DNA of 64,000 bases from Erigeron canadensis (lineage: Eukaryota; Streptophyta; Magnoliopsida; Asterales; Asteraceae), in assembly GCF_010389155.1 (NCBI RefSeq), contig NC_057765.1:7874001-7938000 (forward strand). The letters run 5' to 3'. The notes below the pieces were generated by a model, which had not been told where the DNA came from, did not search any database, and saw only the letters and a list, made by a program, of their open reading frames with translations. The first letter of the stretch is position 1, and every line of letters begins with the position of its first letter. Shown in pieces: positions 32,124 through 43,703 of the stretch. A program made the translations under genes and the position numbers.

Positions 32124-32870
32124 ATGAACTCTTCACCATGTAAACCCACTCCAATTTCTGCACCACTCACTCTGGACACGGATCCAGATGGAAAGCCAAA
32201 GAACACCACTGTCTATAGAGGCATGGTAGGATCACTGATGTATTTAATTGCTAGTAGACCAGACATAATATTTGCAACGTGTCTATGTGCCAGATATCAG
32301 TCTAATCCAAAAGAATCTCATATGCTTGTTGTAAAGCGCATACTGAAATACCTTAAGGGTGTCCCCAGTTTGCGTCTTTGGTATACCAAAGGCTCAGGCA
32401 TGGATCCAATGGGTCATTCAGATTCAGATTACGCAAGTTGCAAGATAGACAGGAAATCCACTACTGGTGGATGTCATTTCCTTGGTGGAAAGCTGGTCAG
32501 CTGGACCAGTAAGAAGCAAACTTCAGTTTCATTATCCACTGCTGAAGCTGAGTATGTGTCTGCAGCCAGTTGTTGTGCTCAGATACTCTGGATGAAGAAC
32601 CAGTTGCTTGATTATGGTATTAAATATTTGAAAACTCCGATTATTTATGATAATACCAGTGCCATTGCTATCTCCAACAATCCAGTCATGCACTCCAAGA
32701 CGAAACACATTGATCTCAGGTATCATTTTATTCGAGATCATGGTATCAAAAATGACATAGAAATCCATTTTATTCCCACTGACAAACCACTCGCTGACAT
32801 TTTTACCAAACCTCTGGATGTAAAAACTTTTGAACATCTTATTGGTGAGTTGGGAATGTTGAACCCTTAA
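32124..32870 (+). pseudogene. RNase H (Sirevirus pol)
   Basis: A 248-codon open stretch: YRGMVGSLMYLIASRPDI, GHSDSDYASCKIDRKSTTGG, VSWTSKKQTSVSLSTAEAEY, DNTSAIAISNNPVMHSKTKHID and PLADIFTKPLD. All RNase H acidic residues I can place are present. It is the best-preserved part of pol in this copy. It ends at 32868-32870, followed by non-coding sequence with two polypurine-like tracts. Confidence 0.9.
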
Positions 32871-33823
32871 ATCTGGAACCTTGTTATTAACGCCTTTGTG
32901 ACACTGGCAGGGTTCTTTGATTTCCATATTTGTAAATCTATACCAGTAAAGCTATCGAACCCCTTTGTGATACTATCTTTGCACTGATAGATTTATGGAT
33001 CACCATTCCAGGGGGAAGACTCAGACCATATATTTTTGACCTTAAAATGTCTAAATTTCAGGGGGAATTTATTAATTTATTTTCCCACTGGATAAATTTT
33101 CTGGAAAAAATATCCCTGGTACCTTGTAAATGTGTCCCATTCACTGGTATTTGATAGGTTGATGTGCATGTTTGAGATGACTCCAGTCGTCTTGTAAATG
33201 TGTCCCTTTCATTTGTCTGTATTAGTTGATGTGCATGTTTGAGGCTACCTTTCTGGTACTTTACTGGAGTGTCCCTCCAGTGTACCATCAGTGCATGCTT
33301 CACTGGCCTAATCCACCAGTGATACTGGAGTGTTTAGTCAACCTCCAGATGCATTGAAATGAGTCATGGTTTGTCAGTCATAATATTTTAATACTTGATG
33401 TTAGTGCATGCCATGTATGCAATGGACAGTTACTATTCATCTTACGTGGCATGACTTTTTCAAATTAAAATGATGGTTTTGTTACCTTAGGAAGACAAAA
33501 AGTGCAAGTTGGTAGTTTGTGTGGGTTGTCAACCGTCATATATTTATGTGTGATGGGAAACATTAAATGCGTATGTCAAAACTGATCAAAACTGTTTTTG
33601 ATTTTTATCATATTAACCGTTTTGAATTCCATTTTCTCTCTCCTCTATAAATACTCATATTTACTTTCACTTTCATTTTTCATCTCGAAAATCATTTACT
33701 CCCAAAACTCCTTCATTTACTTCTCTTCTTCATTCAATTCCAATCATCACTCTCTTTCTTCATAAATCTTCATCGAAACCCTAATTTCAGTTTCATTTTT
33801 CATAAATTTCTACCAAAAATACA
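32871..33823 (+). other. non-coding spacer between RNase H and third coding region (Sirevirus)
   Basis: Holds polypurine-like tracts CCAGGGGGAAGACTC (about 33008) and TTTCAGGGGGAATTT (about 33056), and short repeats of the phrase GTTGATGTGCATG (33162, 33229). At 33645-33825 the sequence looks like a promoter or leader: CTCTATAAATACTC at about 33641-33655, then CT-rich sequence to the ATG at 33824. Confidence 0.55.
33641..33655 (+). promoter_or_regulatory. possible TATA box upstream of the third coding region
   Basis: CTCTATAAATACTCA about 175 bp before the ATG at 33824, followed by a long pyrimidine-rich leader. It resembles a plant core promoter, so the third coding region may be transcribed separately. 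Inference only. Confidence 0.35.
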
Positions 33824-34840
33824 ATGGCTCCTAGACAATCAAACTCTCCTAAAAACCTTCTTTTTGCTACATATGCTCCAGTTGTCGCCGTGAAAAAGGC
33901 AGAGCATATTTCTCTTGTGGCAGATGCCATTCGTATTAGCATGAATAATTGGATGGCCAAGCTTTCACTTTCCAGTTCTCATGAGGCCCAATCCATCATT
34001 GGGAGATTGAATACTTTCTTTCTCTCATGCCCTTTATATGGTGCCCTTACCCTAAATCCTGAAAAGATGTACCACGACTATTTGTGTGAATTTTGGTACA
34101 CTGCAAAGTATGTTGAAGCAGATGAATCAATAACTTATACTCTAAAACAAGGAACCGGACCCTTTGTCTTTCACTGTTGATAGTCTTCGCACTGCCCTTC
34201 GATTAAACTATTTTTCAGAGAATGAAATGCCTGTTGAACTTCCCACTTGCATAGATACAAGGGAAGTGTGTCGACTGATGGGGCACACAGATATCTTGGA
34301 TGAGCATGGCCAGTTATCCAGGAAGGGAACCATCTACATGAGCAAGTTATCAGACTCATGAGATATTTTTTCACTCATATAGTTGAGTGTTTGGGAGGCA
34401 GCTCTGGAGGACTTGACCAGATCAATCAGACACACCTCCAGTTTGCTTATTGCCTCTGGTTTGGATACATAGTGGATTTCGCTCAGATTCTCTTTGATGA
34501 TCTGGTAGAGTGTCTTAAAGTGAAAGGTAGAAAAGCCTTTATACCTTACATTCGTTTTCTTTCACTTATGTCTAAAAGAGCTCTGGGCAACCAATATGAT
34601 TTTGAAACCACTCACTTCACTGTCTGTGAGTATATGCGTGATCTGACAAATCTTAAATCTTCTGCAAATGAGGTAAACATCCCTCAGGTCATGATTACCA
34701 GTTTTCATGTAGGAACCAATGCATCATCCCTGGATGAGTTGGAAGAGGCTCCAGGTAGGCCTCAAAACAATGAGGGACCTACTGGAGTCCTCAATGCTAA
34801 AAGGGTGTCACAAATAACAAAGGTGGCTCCTGACCAATAG
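33824..34840 (+). pseudogene. third coding region of the Sirevirus, first part
   Basis: Starts MAPRQSNSPKN at an ATG in good context. Residues 1-118 (CPLYGALTLNPEKMYHDYL, FWYTAKYVEADESITYTLK) are followed by a frameshift at about 34165 into HCFTVDSLRTALRLNYF-like sequence, and another at about 34355 into SHIVECLGGSSGGLDQI. This block resembles the ORF found downstream of pol in Sirevirus-like elements of composite plants, often labelled env-like. I see no signal peptide or membrane segment in it. Confidence 0.65.
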
Positions 34841-35691
34841 CAAATTGTTGATATTGTTCCATCAAAAACTTCCACCAGACCAAGAAATACCAGACGTTTA
34901 AGAAGGGGAGGAGTTTTGGTCACTCATCGTAGAACCAAAGCTAACCATCCAGAATCCTCCCAACAGGATTCTGGAAATGTTAGAAGGGAAAATCCACAAG
35001 CAGCCACGGCCAATGTTCTTGTAGGTGGCAGTGGTGAAGAAATTCGAGGGACAGCCCAACCCTCATTAGAGTCCGTGTCAGCACAACAAGATGAAGTTAG
35101 CCAAATCTCTGACACCTCTCTTGCACAGACTGGGGTTACTGGAGCCTCATCTCTAGTGATTCCAGTCTCAACTTCTTCGGCTGGGGATATTATGAATGCA
35201 GATGGTAGTTTAATTGTTGAGGAGAGAGAACATGTTGTTAATACTGTGCAGGTTGAAATTTTTGAAGAAAATGTTAATAATGAGCAAGTGGGAAATGTTA
35301 AACAAAGGATTGAGGAAGGAGATCTGGAGCAGGAGGCTCAGATTGATTTGAATAAAGGAATAGATGATCAGACAGTTGAGACGGGTCCAGATTGGAGTAT
35401 GGTTGATTCCCCAATGTCTGAAGATAACAATAATTTTGATGTAAATATGAATTTCCTGGGTGATGACGTGGAAAATACAGTTGAGTCAGTCACCCAGTCT
35501 ATTCTTTCAACCATGCCACCTCCTCCAGATCAAACAGAAAAAAACAGCCCTCCAGAATCACAAAATCAACCTCCAGTACCGCCCCCCACATCCTTCTATT
35601 CCACCAAACACTTCATACATTCGACCAATACTTCTTTCAGTTTCACTTTTCCGAACCGCTGAACCATAAGGAGAACTGGAAACCCTTAATA
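34841..35691 (+). pseudogene. third coding region, acidic Ser/Pro-rich middle part
   Basis: Low complexity: SSQQDSGNVRRENPQ, then acidic (EEGDLEQEAQIDLNKG), then proline-rich (PPPPDQTEKNSPPE, QNQPPVPPPTSF). It is probably a disordered linker between two folded parts. Open from about 34841 to 35661. Confidence 0.6.
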
Positions 35692-37776
35692 CAATTGAAA
35701 ATTCTACAAGGGTTGAGGTGCCAGTTTCTTCAATCACCTGACTTATTCACCCTTCAGGTGGTCTCTCCACTTCTTCTTCTTCCACCGAGGTCCAAGGCCT
35801 TTTTAATAAAGTGGCAGACCTGGAGAGATCCCTCCAGTCATCTTCCCTGGTTGTTTCTGACTTTAAATCTCTTATTTCAAATAATATGAAGTCAGAAATG
35901 AACTTGTTTGCTAGGAATGAAAAGTTGGTATTTTGGGAAGTTGGAAGAACTGGTACTGGCCACAAATGAAAATCCTGAAAATATCAAGGTGGTAGTCCAA
36001 GAGTTGAAGGAAAATCTGGTGACATCTATTCAGACTGCTATTAAAGATAAAATTGTACAACCATTGGCAGATCTGACAGAAGTAGTTCAAAACTTATCCA
36101 CCAAGGTTGCTAATTTGGAAAGTAGGCCAACCCTTGACCAGAATTCTGTGGAAAGCAACATCAGTGATGCCATTGTTCTCAAGTTCAGGGCAGATATGTT
36201 GAAAGACATCATTGATGAAATCTCTGAGTCTGTACTTAGAACAATTCAAGATAGGTTGCTGCCTCAAATGGTGAAATTGGTTGAAGATGCACTGCCAAAG
36301 AACTTGCCTAATGAAGTTGGTTTGATCAAAGATGAAGTGACCAAGCTCAGCCAAATTATGAATCTCATGACCCCAATTACAGGAAGAAACTTTGGGTCAA
36401 ATGATCGTCTCATGCTTGAGCAGATTTGGAATGTCCACAGGTTTTCGACTGGTGCACCTTCCAAAGGGGAAGATATTAAAAGAAAGGTGGAAGTATGGAA
36501 GAAAATGATTGAAAAGAAAAAGCCTGGTACTAATACCAGTGCTCAAGAGTCCGAACAAGAACAAGAAGTGCCTGGTACTGAAGCCAGTGCACAAGAAGCT
36601 CAGAAAGCACTTGTCACTGAAGCCACTGTGCAGGAAGATGAGGCTACTGGTACTGATGCTAGTGAGCCAGTGTTTGAAGCATTTCTAGATATGACATCAG
36701 AATTGAAAGCTGTAAAAAGAAGTAAACATATTGTATCTGGAGATGAGACTGAGGAAGAGGTTGAGGAGTTTCCAACTGCTGATGATGAAACTTCCAAAAG
36801 ACTGGAGCAAGAGAGCATTATTATTGACATCTTCAAAAGAAGTCAAATTAATGATCTCATAGAACATCAAAATCAAATGGCAAGGATGGGCACACTAGAT
36901 TCATACAATGCTGGCACACTGCAAGTAAACATTGATGTGTACAAGAAAACAAAAGATGATGCAAGATACCATCAATGCCTTAAAGCTTTGGATGATGTAT
37001 ATGTTTGCTCCAGGTACTCAGTAGAAGAGCAGAAGTATGACTCTGAAACTTATGGGGTGACTGTCGAGGAATTGATAAGTAAGAGAAAGGAAGCACTGCA
37101 AGAGCTTCAGAAGAAGGTTAGAAGGAATGTTGCAGCCCTGGAAAACAAATATAGAAAGAAGATAAAAGGTTTGCCAAAACCTCCAGCCAAGAAAACCAAG
37201 GCAGCCAGGGATGCAGATCTTAGCACCTTCATTCCACTAGAAACCACTGAAAAGATTAACAGAGTTGAAATTCAAAGGAAAGCTGCTGAAAGAGAAAGAG
37301 TTTCCAGGGAAACAAAAGATATGATCACCATTGCCAAACAAAAGGCCAAGTACAATGAAATGATAATGTATAGGGTTGATTCCAAAAAGATCATTGGTTC
37401 TGAGATTAGACTTGCTGAAAACCATGAAGCAATGTCTAAATTCTATGTAAAGTTGACCTTGGAAGGTGGTTTCCAGGATTAAAGAAAAGGTACATCAGTC
37501 AAAACCTTTGGTGTAGCTGAACTTAGAGAAATTGCCTTGACTTATAAAGGTAAGACTGATGTGACTAAAGATGTGAAAGCCTTCTTGAAGATGTTTGAGA
37601 ATATCTGGAAGAACAAACAAACAATGGAGGAAGCTTTAGGCATGCGTGCACCAGACTCATCTCCCTCTTCACCTGCTGCAAAGAGAAAGGCCACTGAAGA
37701 AGCTTCAGGACATGCTGATAAGAGAAGGGCCTATTTTTTTTTATCATTTACATGTATTTGTAATTTCTTTAGATAA
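35692..37776 (+). pseudogene. third coding region, long coiled-coil C-terminal part
   Basis: A frame open for about 1.57 kb (to TAA at 37480-37482), preceded in another frame by NKVADLERSLQSSSL at about 35805-35905. It is charged and helical: VVQELKENLVTSIQTAI, LADLTEVVQNLSTKVANLE, DMLKDIIDEISESVLRTIQ, ISKRKEALQELQKKVRR. A KKI-rich segment (PAKKTKAARD) is near the end. Heptad-like spacing suggests coiled coils. There is no hydrophobic stretch long enough for a membrane anchor. A short further piece (37537-37776) may be its displaced end, with KRKATEEASGHADKRR resembling a nuclear targeting signal. Confidence 0.65.
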
Positions 37777-38007
37777 AGTTGTAACTTTTCACCAGTTGAT
37801 GTCTGTATATATAAGTTGCAAGCTTTATTTTTCACAAGTACTTGATCAGATTAAGTCTAGCAAAATCAAAATGTAAAAACTGGAAACACTGATGATCTAT
37901 AAACTGTTTCCCAGTAACTCAAAATTAGACTTAGTCAAAATTCAAGGATTTTTCAAGCACAAAAATGTATAAATAGAAGCTTGAAACTCCTTGCATAATT
38001 TCTAAAC

Positions 38008-38021
38008 AAATAGGGGGAATT
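38008..38021 (+). other. polypurine tract of the Sirevirus
   Basis: AAATAGGGGGAATT immediately before the 3' LTR. Confidence 0.85.
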
Positions 38022-38937
38022 TGTTAGGTCCAGACTTACTAGACTCTCTCCAGAAGAGAAGACTGGAGCCCTCTGAAGATTTGTCCAGAAATTATGAGAA
38101 GGCCAGTGAACCATTTACTTGTACAGGAATATGGATTCCACCAGATTAGTTCACTAGACTTCACTCCAGTCAAGATCATTCCACTGAAGACATTCTCACT
38201 GAAGTCAAAGACTAAAGTCTGACGAAAGAAGACTGACAAATGGCATGGCCCACTGGCAGTCTTACCAGATCTCCTGACTGGAGTCCTTGTCAGTGTTCTA
38301 GACCTTACAAGTCTGAACACTAATTAAGAGGAATTGACTTATTTGCCTTTGCACGCTTTTATCCGGATAATCCATTTGTCCTTTGTTAAAAGTTCTTACA
38401 CGCTTGTAAAGGTGGTTGGTTAAAGTGTTACAAGTCACATCAAATGGACTTTATTCTTGTACTTTAACCAATGCATTTAAGGAATTAAAGTTGTTTCCTT
38501 AAATGCATGTAACCATATTTGTACGGCAAAAAAAATATTTTTTATTCTTTTTGCCTATAAATACCAAGTAATTTCCCTCGTCCAAATCACTTTTGCAATT
38601 TGGTGCATTTGCTTAAATACTCTTGATCTTAACAGTTATACTTCACAACTTTTAGTATTTCGATCAAAGGAGTTTATTTAGCAAATATAGATCACTTGTA
38701 ACATCTAGGTTCCGCAATAACCTTGTAATTTATTTAACATCAATAAATAAAATACACTTAAAAATTACATTTGTGTTCCACCATTTACATACTTGTTTAT
38801 TTTATTTATTACTTAAGTCTTTATTGCTTTATTTATATTCTTGCATCCATATTCAAAGCAATACTAGTCCAATCTAGTGCATACTTGACTTGTTATTTTA
38901 CACTTATGGGTTAAAACATCGAGTGAGAGACTTCATA
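38022..38937 (+). repeat. 3' LTR of the Sirevirus (916 bp)
   Basis: TGTTAGGTCC ... GACTTCATA; the terminal CA is mutated to TA. TATA box at 38556-38563. A 32-bp deletion relative to the 5' LTR lies at about 38695. Confidence 0.92.
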
Positions 38938-39116
38938 CTTTGGCTAGTGGTCAAGAACAAATTAAAGACCCAAGACCTCATGTGTTGCCCTCTATGCAAA
39001 ACAGGTATTCACTCACGATCGCATCTGTTTTTTCAATGTGCTTTTTCTTTACAGATTCATAAAGCCATTGGCGAACTTGAAAAATATTTCGGAGTCTTGG
39101 GGTGCTATTGCAGATA

Positions 39117-39420
39117 ATGGCCCCACGCAAAATTCCAAGAAAAATATATTTGAAAGCGGTGATTGGTAGGATTCGGGTTGGCAGTTACCTATTACATTTG
39201 GCATGTGGCAAGGACGTACGCCATTGCTAGACAGTATACACCCGTTGTGTGAACTGAATCCCAAAATCGTGATATCGTTGTGAAATGTGTCAGATAGAGG
39301 CTTGTTACCATCAAATATCAAGAAACATATACTTTTATGTGAAGGTTTTACACAAATACTGTCGCTTCACCTCGTTTTGAGATGTTTTTTCATGATCCCT
39401 AACAAAAGAAAAGGGTTAAA
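39117..39420. other. degraded LINE flank / intergenic
   Basis: No intact gene. Read on the plus strand, about 39195-39265 gives WQGRTPLLDSIHPLCELNP, which resembles the region before zf-RVT in LINEs, so it may be a rearranged piece of the same remnant. Confidence 0.4.
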
Positions 39421-41119
39421 AGGGCAAATTTGCCGCTTAAAATGTATGTAAAGAACAAATTTGACACTCATTTTTTTATAAGGGAAAATTTGGCACTAAA
39501 AGTGCATGTAAAGAGCAAATTTACCACTTAAATTGATACTAAGGTGCAATTTTACAATTTTTTTTCTATCAAGTTGATGATTGTGTTACTGATTAAAAAA
39601 TTTAAGGCCCGACATGACATATTGTTAAGAAAGACAACATGTCACGTGTCGTTCGGCTTTAGATGATCTCGGACATAGACTTGATAAAAAAATCCTCACA
39701 TAATATATATGATTTCCTTTAAATGGTAACGAGTGAGCCCAATTAAAGTTTCATACTTTTTTTAATGCCGATTGGAAATAGTGATACTATTACAAAACAT
39801 AATATATATGGGTCGTGTTCGGGTCAGGTTTCGAGTATACAAGTTTGCATTTAAAATCGTCTTTAGACCCGCACCCGCAAAGAAAAAAATCCAAATATTT
39901 AAATCTACATATTCTCTTAATAACTTTTTCGTCATTAACTAATTATAAGAAATAAATTGTTAGATGATCAAAAAGCCAAAAATTAAGAAATAAATCTAAT
40001 TATTTTAATAAATACAAATATTATTTAAAAACAAAGTTACACCTTAGTATTTGTTTTAGTGGCAAATCTATACTCTTTAAAAAGAATAGCACCATCTCTC
40101 TTACTATGATGCACGGGGACGCCTGATTGGTCGGGGTACCCGTCCCGGGGACGTTTGGGGGACGGGGACGGCTAAGAATCGGCATGGGGACGTTTCAGAT
40201 CTGGGAAACGGCGAGGGAAGGGTGCTGGGGATGTTTCGGGGGAATTTGGGGTCGTTTCTTAGCCCATTTAGGGTTTAGTGTTTGTATACCCTTCAAATTA
40301 GAACTAGCCCATAAAAAAACTCTAACCAACCTGTGGATTGGGACGTATACATGTATATATACAGCTAACAAATCTCAATTAATATCATACACATGGATCG
40401 ACTATCGAAGATGAACAACATTCATCAATCATCAGTTCATCAATCATCACCATCAAGGCATCAGCATCATATTCGATCATTCTCTTATGGCTTCTCAAGG
40501 AACAGAAACACAAGGATCATCATCATCAAATTTTGTCGATTTGATTGTTGATAATTAATCATTTTTGGAACATGTAGTATGTTTTGAGTTTACACTTTAC
40601 ATCAATATCTATCAATTTTGAATTTTCTTTAATATATTTTTATTTTTTATATTTTATTATTGTTGTATTCTTGCCGTCCCCGTATCTTGTTTTTATTTTT
40701 ATTTTTGCCATTTCCCGTACCCGTATCGTCCCCATACCCCTTCCATGTAACCGTCTCGATGCAACCTAGCTCTCCTAAATGTTGAAAGTTACACATGGCG
40801 AAATTACACTTATACCTTTCTTATTCTCTACCTCTTGAAAAAACACAACCCACCCCTTGAACACACACAACCCACCCCATGTTAGTATATGTGTAGCATT
40901 GCGATTTAAACATGCTCCATTCGAAGGAAAAATAGGTGTACATCGGATGATTTTGTGATGTCAATTATATCTGCCACAACTGACGGGTACCATCCTATTA
41001 AACCTTTATAATAAAATGAGTGACAAATTTGTTTTTTACATGCATTTTGAGTGGTAAATTTGCCTTATAAAAAATGAGTGGAAGTTTGGTCTTTGCATTT
41101 TGATTGGCAAATTTACCCT
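39421..41119. mobile_element. long-TIR DNA transposon, Mutator-like, non-autonomous
   Basis: Inverted repeats of about 120 bp: the left end (AGGGCAAATTTGCC from 39421) matches the reverse complement of the right end (AGGGTAAATTTGCC from 41119). The similarity continues through CACTCATTTTTTATAAGG and AAATGCATGTAAA blocks to about 39545 and 41010. Each TIR contains two related sub-repeats. No transposase was seen. An hAT element is nested inside. I could not establish the 9-bp target duplication. Long TIRs of this kind suggest a MULE, but the superfamily is inference. Confidence 0.65.
40104..40769 (+). mobile_element. hAT-type non-autonomous element (666 bp)
   Basis: Termini CTATGATGCACGGGGACG and (reverse complement) CTAGGTTGCATCGAGACGG form a short imperfect TIR. 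The flanks CTCTCTTA (40096-40103) and CTCTCCTA (40770-40777) are an 8-bp duplication with one mismatch, the hAT size. Subterminal GGGGACGGGGACGG motifs occur in both ends in opposite orientation. Inside, at about 40487-40558, a short open stretch starts MASQGTETQGSSSSN and ends in TAA; it may be the remains of a first transposase exon. Confidence 0.75.
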
Positions 41120-42004
41120 GGAAAAAAAAAAACTAATACATAAGTTAATAACAATTCACAAATTACATATTATATTACTAGTTATGTCTAACTCCTAACG
41201 ACAAACTTTCGTCGTTCACAGTTAGGTTCCTATAATTATGTTAAAATAAATAATATTAATAGTAACAATAGTTAAATGCTTGAATAACAATAAAAAGAGA
41301 GACCTTTATAATAATGTTGTAGTGAAAAAAAAATTAAGAAATTATCTTTTAGCATGTGAATTGGAAATTGTCTCTTATCTTTCTGTGAGAACCGGATTGA
41401 TTTGAGAAACAACAGATTATAGAAGGATAATGATCAATCCTCCTAAATTGTAAGCCTAAAAATCTTCCTAATTAATAGGATTGTGACATGTGGAAAATCA
41501 GGGGGTGAGATTAAGAAAAAAAATTAGTGGTATTCATATGTCACCATTTAAAACTATTAAGAAAATTATTAGGCTAATTTTTTATGGGAATAAATCATTT
41601 TCCATTATAGAATAGAGGAAAAGAAAATCCGTGTGTGAATGTGTGATGTGAACTATAGGGTTTACTTAATTTAGTTTGGGCCTAATATTAAAGCAAAAAG
41701 TTTTTTCAGTTGGGCTTGGTTTTGAGGGTGGTCTTATCCCCCCTTGTACACTCTCGCATGTCATGTACAAGAACTAACGTGGTAATCAGTCATATTACTT
41801 GCGTTGATTTGATTGATTGATGTTATAATATAATCATTGGGGTCCATCTATACCCAAAAACAATGTGATTAGAAAATTGTTAAGGATGTTATACAAACCT
41901 ACATGGCTACATATAACTCATTTGAGATTAATTATGATAACATTCTACTCTTAAACTAGAACATAGACGATCTGAACATTGGACAAACCCTCCATTAAAC
42001 ATTG
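41120..42004. other. intergenic, nothing recognised
   Basis: AT-rich, no coding region, no borders of known repeats. Confidence 0.5.
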
Positions 42005-42765
42005 ACAGCAAGCTTTTTGGAGTTTTTAAGGCTTTTAGCAGTTTCAAGTTTTTTAGAAAAAGTTCTTATCCATCAAAAAGCTTCGTTTGGTTATGTATTT
42101 ATAGAAAAAGTTTCAAGCTTTTAAATTGGCATGAAAAGCTTCAAGCTTAACGCTCCTATAACAAGCGTTTGAAAGGGCTGTAACAATTTGATGTGTCAAA
42201 TTATTTTAATAACCTTCCCATCCAGCCTTTCCACTTTTGTTTTATTATCATTTTATAAGTAATATAATTATTGAGTACTAGCTAGTCGATCATTTTTTTA
42301 CTAATAGTAAAATATTAACTTAAGACGAGGGGCGAAAGAACAAGTGACTACTATGATATCATCATCTCATTTCATTTCAACTTTTAATTGTCTTTTATTT
42401 AAAAGAACATATTTTAGAATTAAAAAATAAATTAGATATATTTTCATTAGTATATGTGTTTTTTTAACAGCATAATACTGAATGTATTTAATAGAATATG
42501 CAAAATAGCAAATGGCTTAGATACATGTATAAACAAGAACTAAATTCTTAATACCAATCTAGTATTATTTAAATGATGTTTATAATTTATGTTAAAGTGT
42601 TTTTTTTTTAAATCATGTCTATTTTTGTCATTTTATACATTTTATTAAAAGCTCTAACTACTTGTCAAACATTTAAATATTTCTAAAAAGCTTCAGCTAA
42701 CAGCTTTCAGCTACAATTAACAGTCACCAGCTACCAACTAATTTTGCCAAACATACCAAAGAGTT
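42005..42765. mobile_element. possible hAT-like MITE region rich in AGCTTTTAGC motifs
   Basis: The left part has AAAGCTTCGTTTGGTTATGT and CAAGCTTTTAAA; the right part read in reverse has CTCTTTGGTATGTTTGGC and GCTGAAAGCTGTTAGC. Such phrases are common in plant MITEs that end in GTTTGG. No exact borders or target duplication found. Confidence 0.3.
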
Positions 42766-43124
42766 CGTTCATCCTCATTTGTTATAACAAATGATTAATA
42801 GTGGACATAGCTTTTGTTATTTTGTGGTCCCACATTGTGGGGCTCCCATTATCGTGTTAAAACAGTTGCTTATTTTATTTTTAGTGCATCTAACTTGTTG
42901 AACCTTCAGGCTTCAACTGTTTAATAAAAAAGTATTAGTCATGATATGTTTGTTTTAAATATATATTTGGTAAAGGACAAAACCATATTAGCTTCATTCG
43001 GAACATTACGAGGTTTCAAATATTGTGATTATGTTTTGTTACTAATAATATGTCACTTTATATGTTAGCTAAAAATTTTGGTTTCAGTATATAAGTTGAA
43101 AAAAAAGAAAAGTGTGGAACAGAA
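42766..43124. other. intergenic, nothing recognised
   Basis: AT-rich without coding potential. Confidence 0.5.
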
Positions 43125-43400
43125 AACCGAATGGTACATGATATGGTCACAAAAAAATTGCAACATATTGGTTGAAAACCCAAAAAAAAAAAATGTGTAA
43201 AAAACCAATAATTAACATGTAGTTGAAAATTTGAAAAAGATGCAATATGGTAAAATCCGAATAGTGAACAGAATGTGGATACGAAAAAGTTACAATATAT
43301 TAGTTGGAACCATAAAGGAAAAAATGTGAAAAAAACCAATTACTAACCCGTAGTTGAAAGTCCAAATGAAATGCGATATAACAAAATCTGAATAATTAAT
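43125..43400. repeat. two-copy tandem duplication, unit about 130 bp
   Basis: The unit at about 43147-43264 is repeated at about 43278-43398 with many substitutions. Shared landmarks are CAATATATTxGTTGxAA, AAAATGTG(T)AAAAAACCAAT, GTAGTTGAAA and AAATCxGAATA. The open minus-strand frame here results from the repeat and is not credited. Confidence 0.7.
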
Positions 43401-43488
43401 GAGGATGTAGTGTGAAGGAATAGTAACTCGCCACGTAGGCTAGTTACTATTCATCATCCCAATTCTTTTAATATAATGTATCAAAATA

Positions 43489-43701
43489 CTCCCTCCGTCC
43501 CAATTTAAATGTTATGTTGACTAACTTTGACCGTAAATAACTTTGTTTGTGTTATGTAACACTTGATATAAAATATATGAATGGATTGAGTATTTAATGT
43601 ATTTTTCGTTCATATAATTTTCATCAACTACTATATAGTACAAACAAAGTTATTTACAGTCAAAGTTAGTCAACGTGACATTTAAATTGGGACGGAGGGA
43701 G
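43489..43701. mobile_element. Stowaway MITE (Tc1/mariner), 213 bp
   Basis: Ends CTCCCTCCGTCCCAATTTAA and its inverse; target duplication TA at 43487-43488 and 43702-43703. Inner inverted repeats (ACTTTGACxGTAAATAACTTTG) extend the stem, so the single strand would fold into a long hairpin. Classic Stowaway architecture. Confidence 0.95.
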
Positions 43702-43703
43702 TA

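Larger units (their letters stand above)
24914..38937 (+). mobile_element. Ty1/copia Sirevirus-type retrotransposon with third coding region
   Basis: LTRs of 949 and 916 bp are flanked by a perfect 5-bp target duplication CTTTG (24909-24913, 38938-38942). Between them are gag with a long C-terminal extension, protease, integrase, RT (YVDDIIFGST), RNase H, and about 4 kb of further coding sequence before the 3' LTR. A coding region after RNase H, long LTRs and several polypurine-like tracts (33008, 33059, 38011) are Sirevirus traits. A solo LTR of another family interrupts the integrase region. Without it the element is about 12.7 kb. Gag and pol are heavily mutated. Confidence 0.92.
24853..39116 (+). 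pseudogene. LINE zf-RVT remnant split by the Sirevirus
   Basis: Left piece 24853-24913 reads MTQCIPQHSFHF; right piece 38938-39116 reads LWLVVKNKLKTQDLM, CPLCKTGIHSRSHLFFQCAFS. Together they match the zinc-binding region found after reverse transcriptase in plant LINEs (pattern FSQCIPxHxFxxWL, then CPLC...HLFFxC). The Sirevirus target duplication CTTTG sits exactly at the join. A one-base change at the join breaks the frame. Only this fragment of the LINE remains recognisable, possibly with more degraded sequence to about 39330. Confidence 0.75.
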
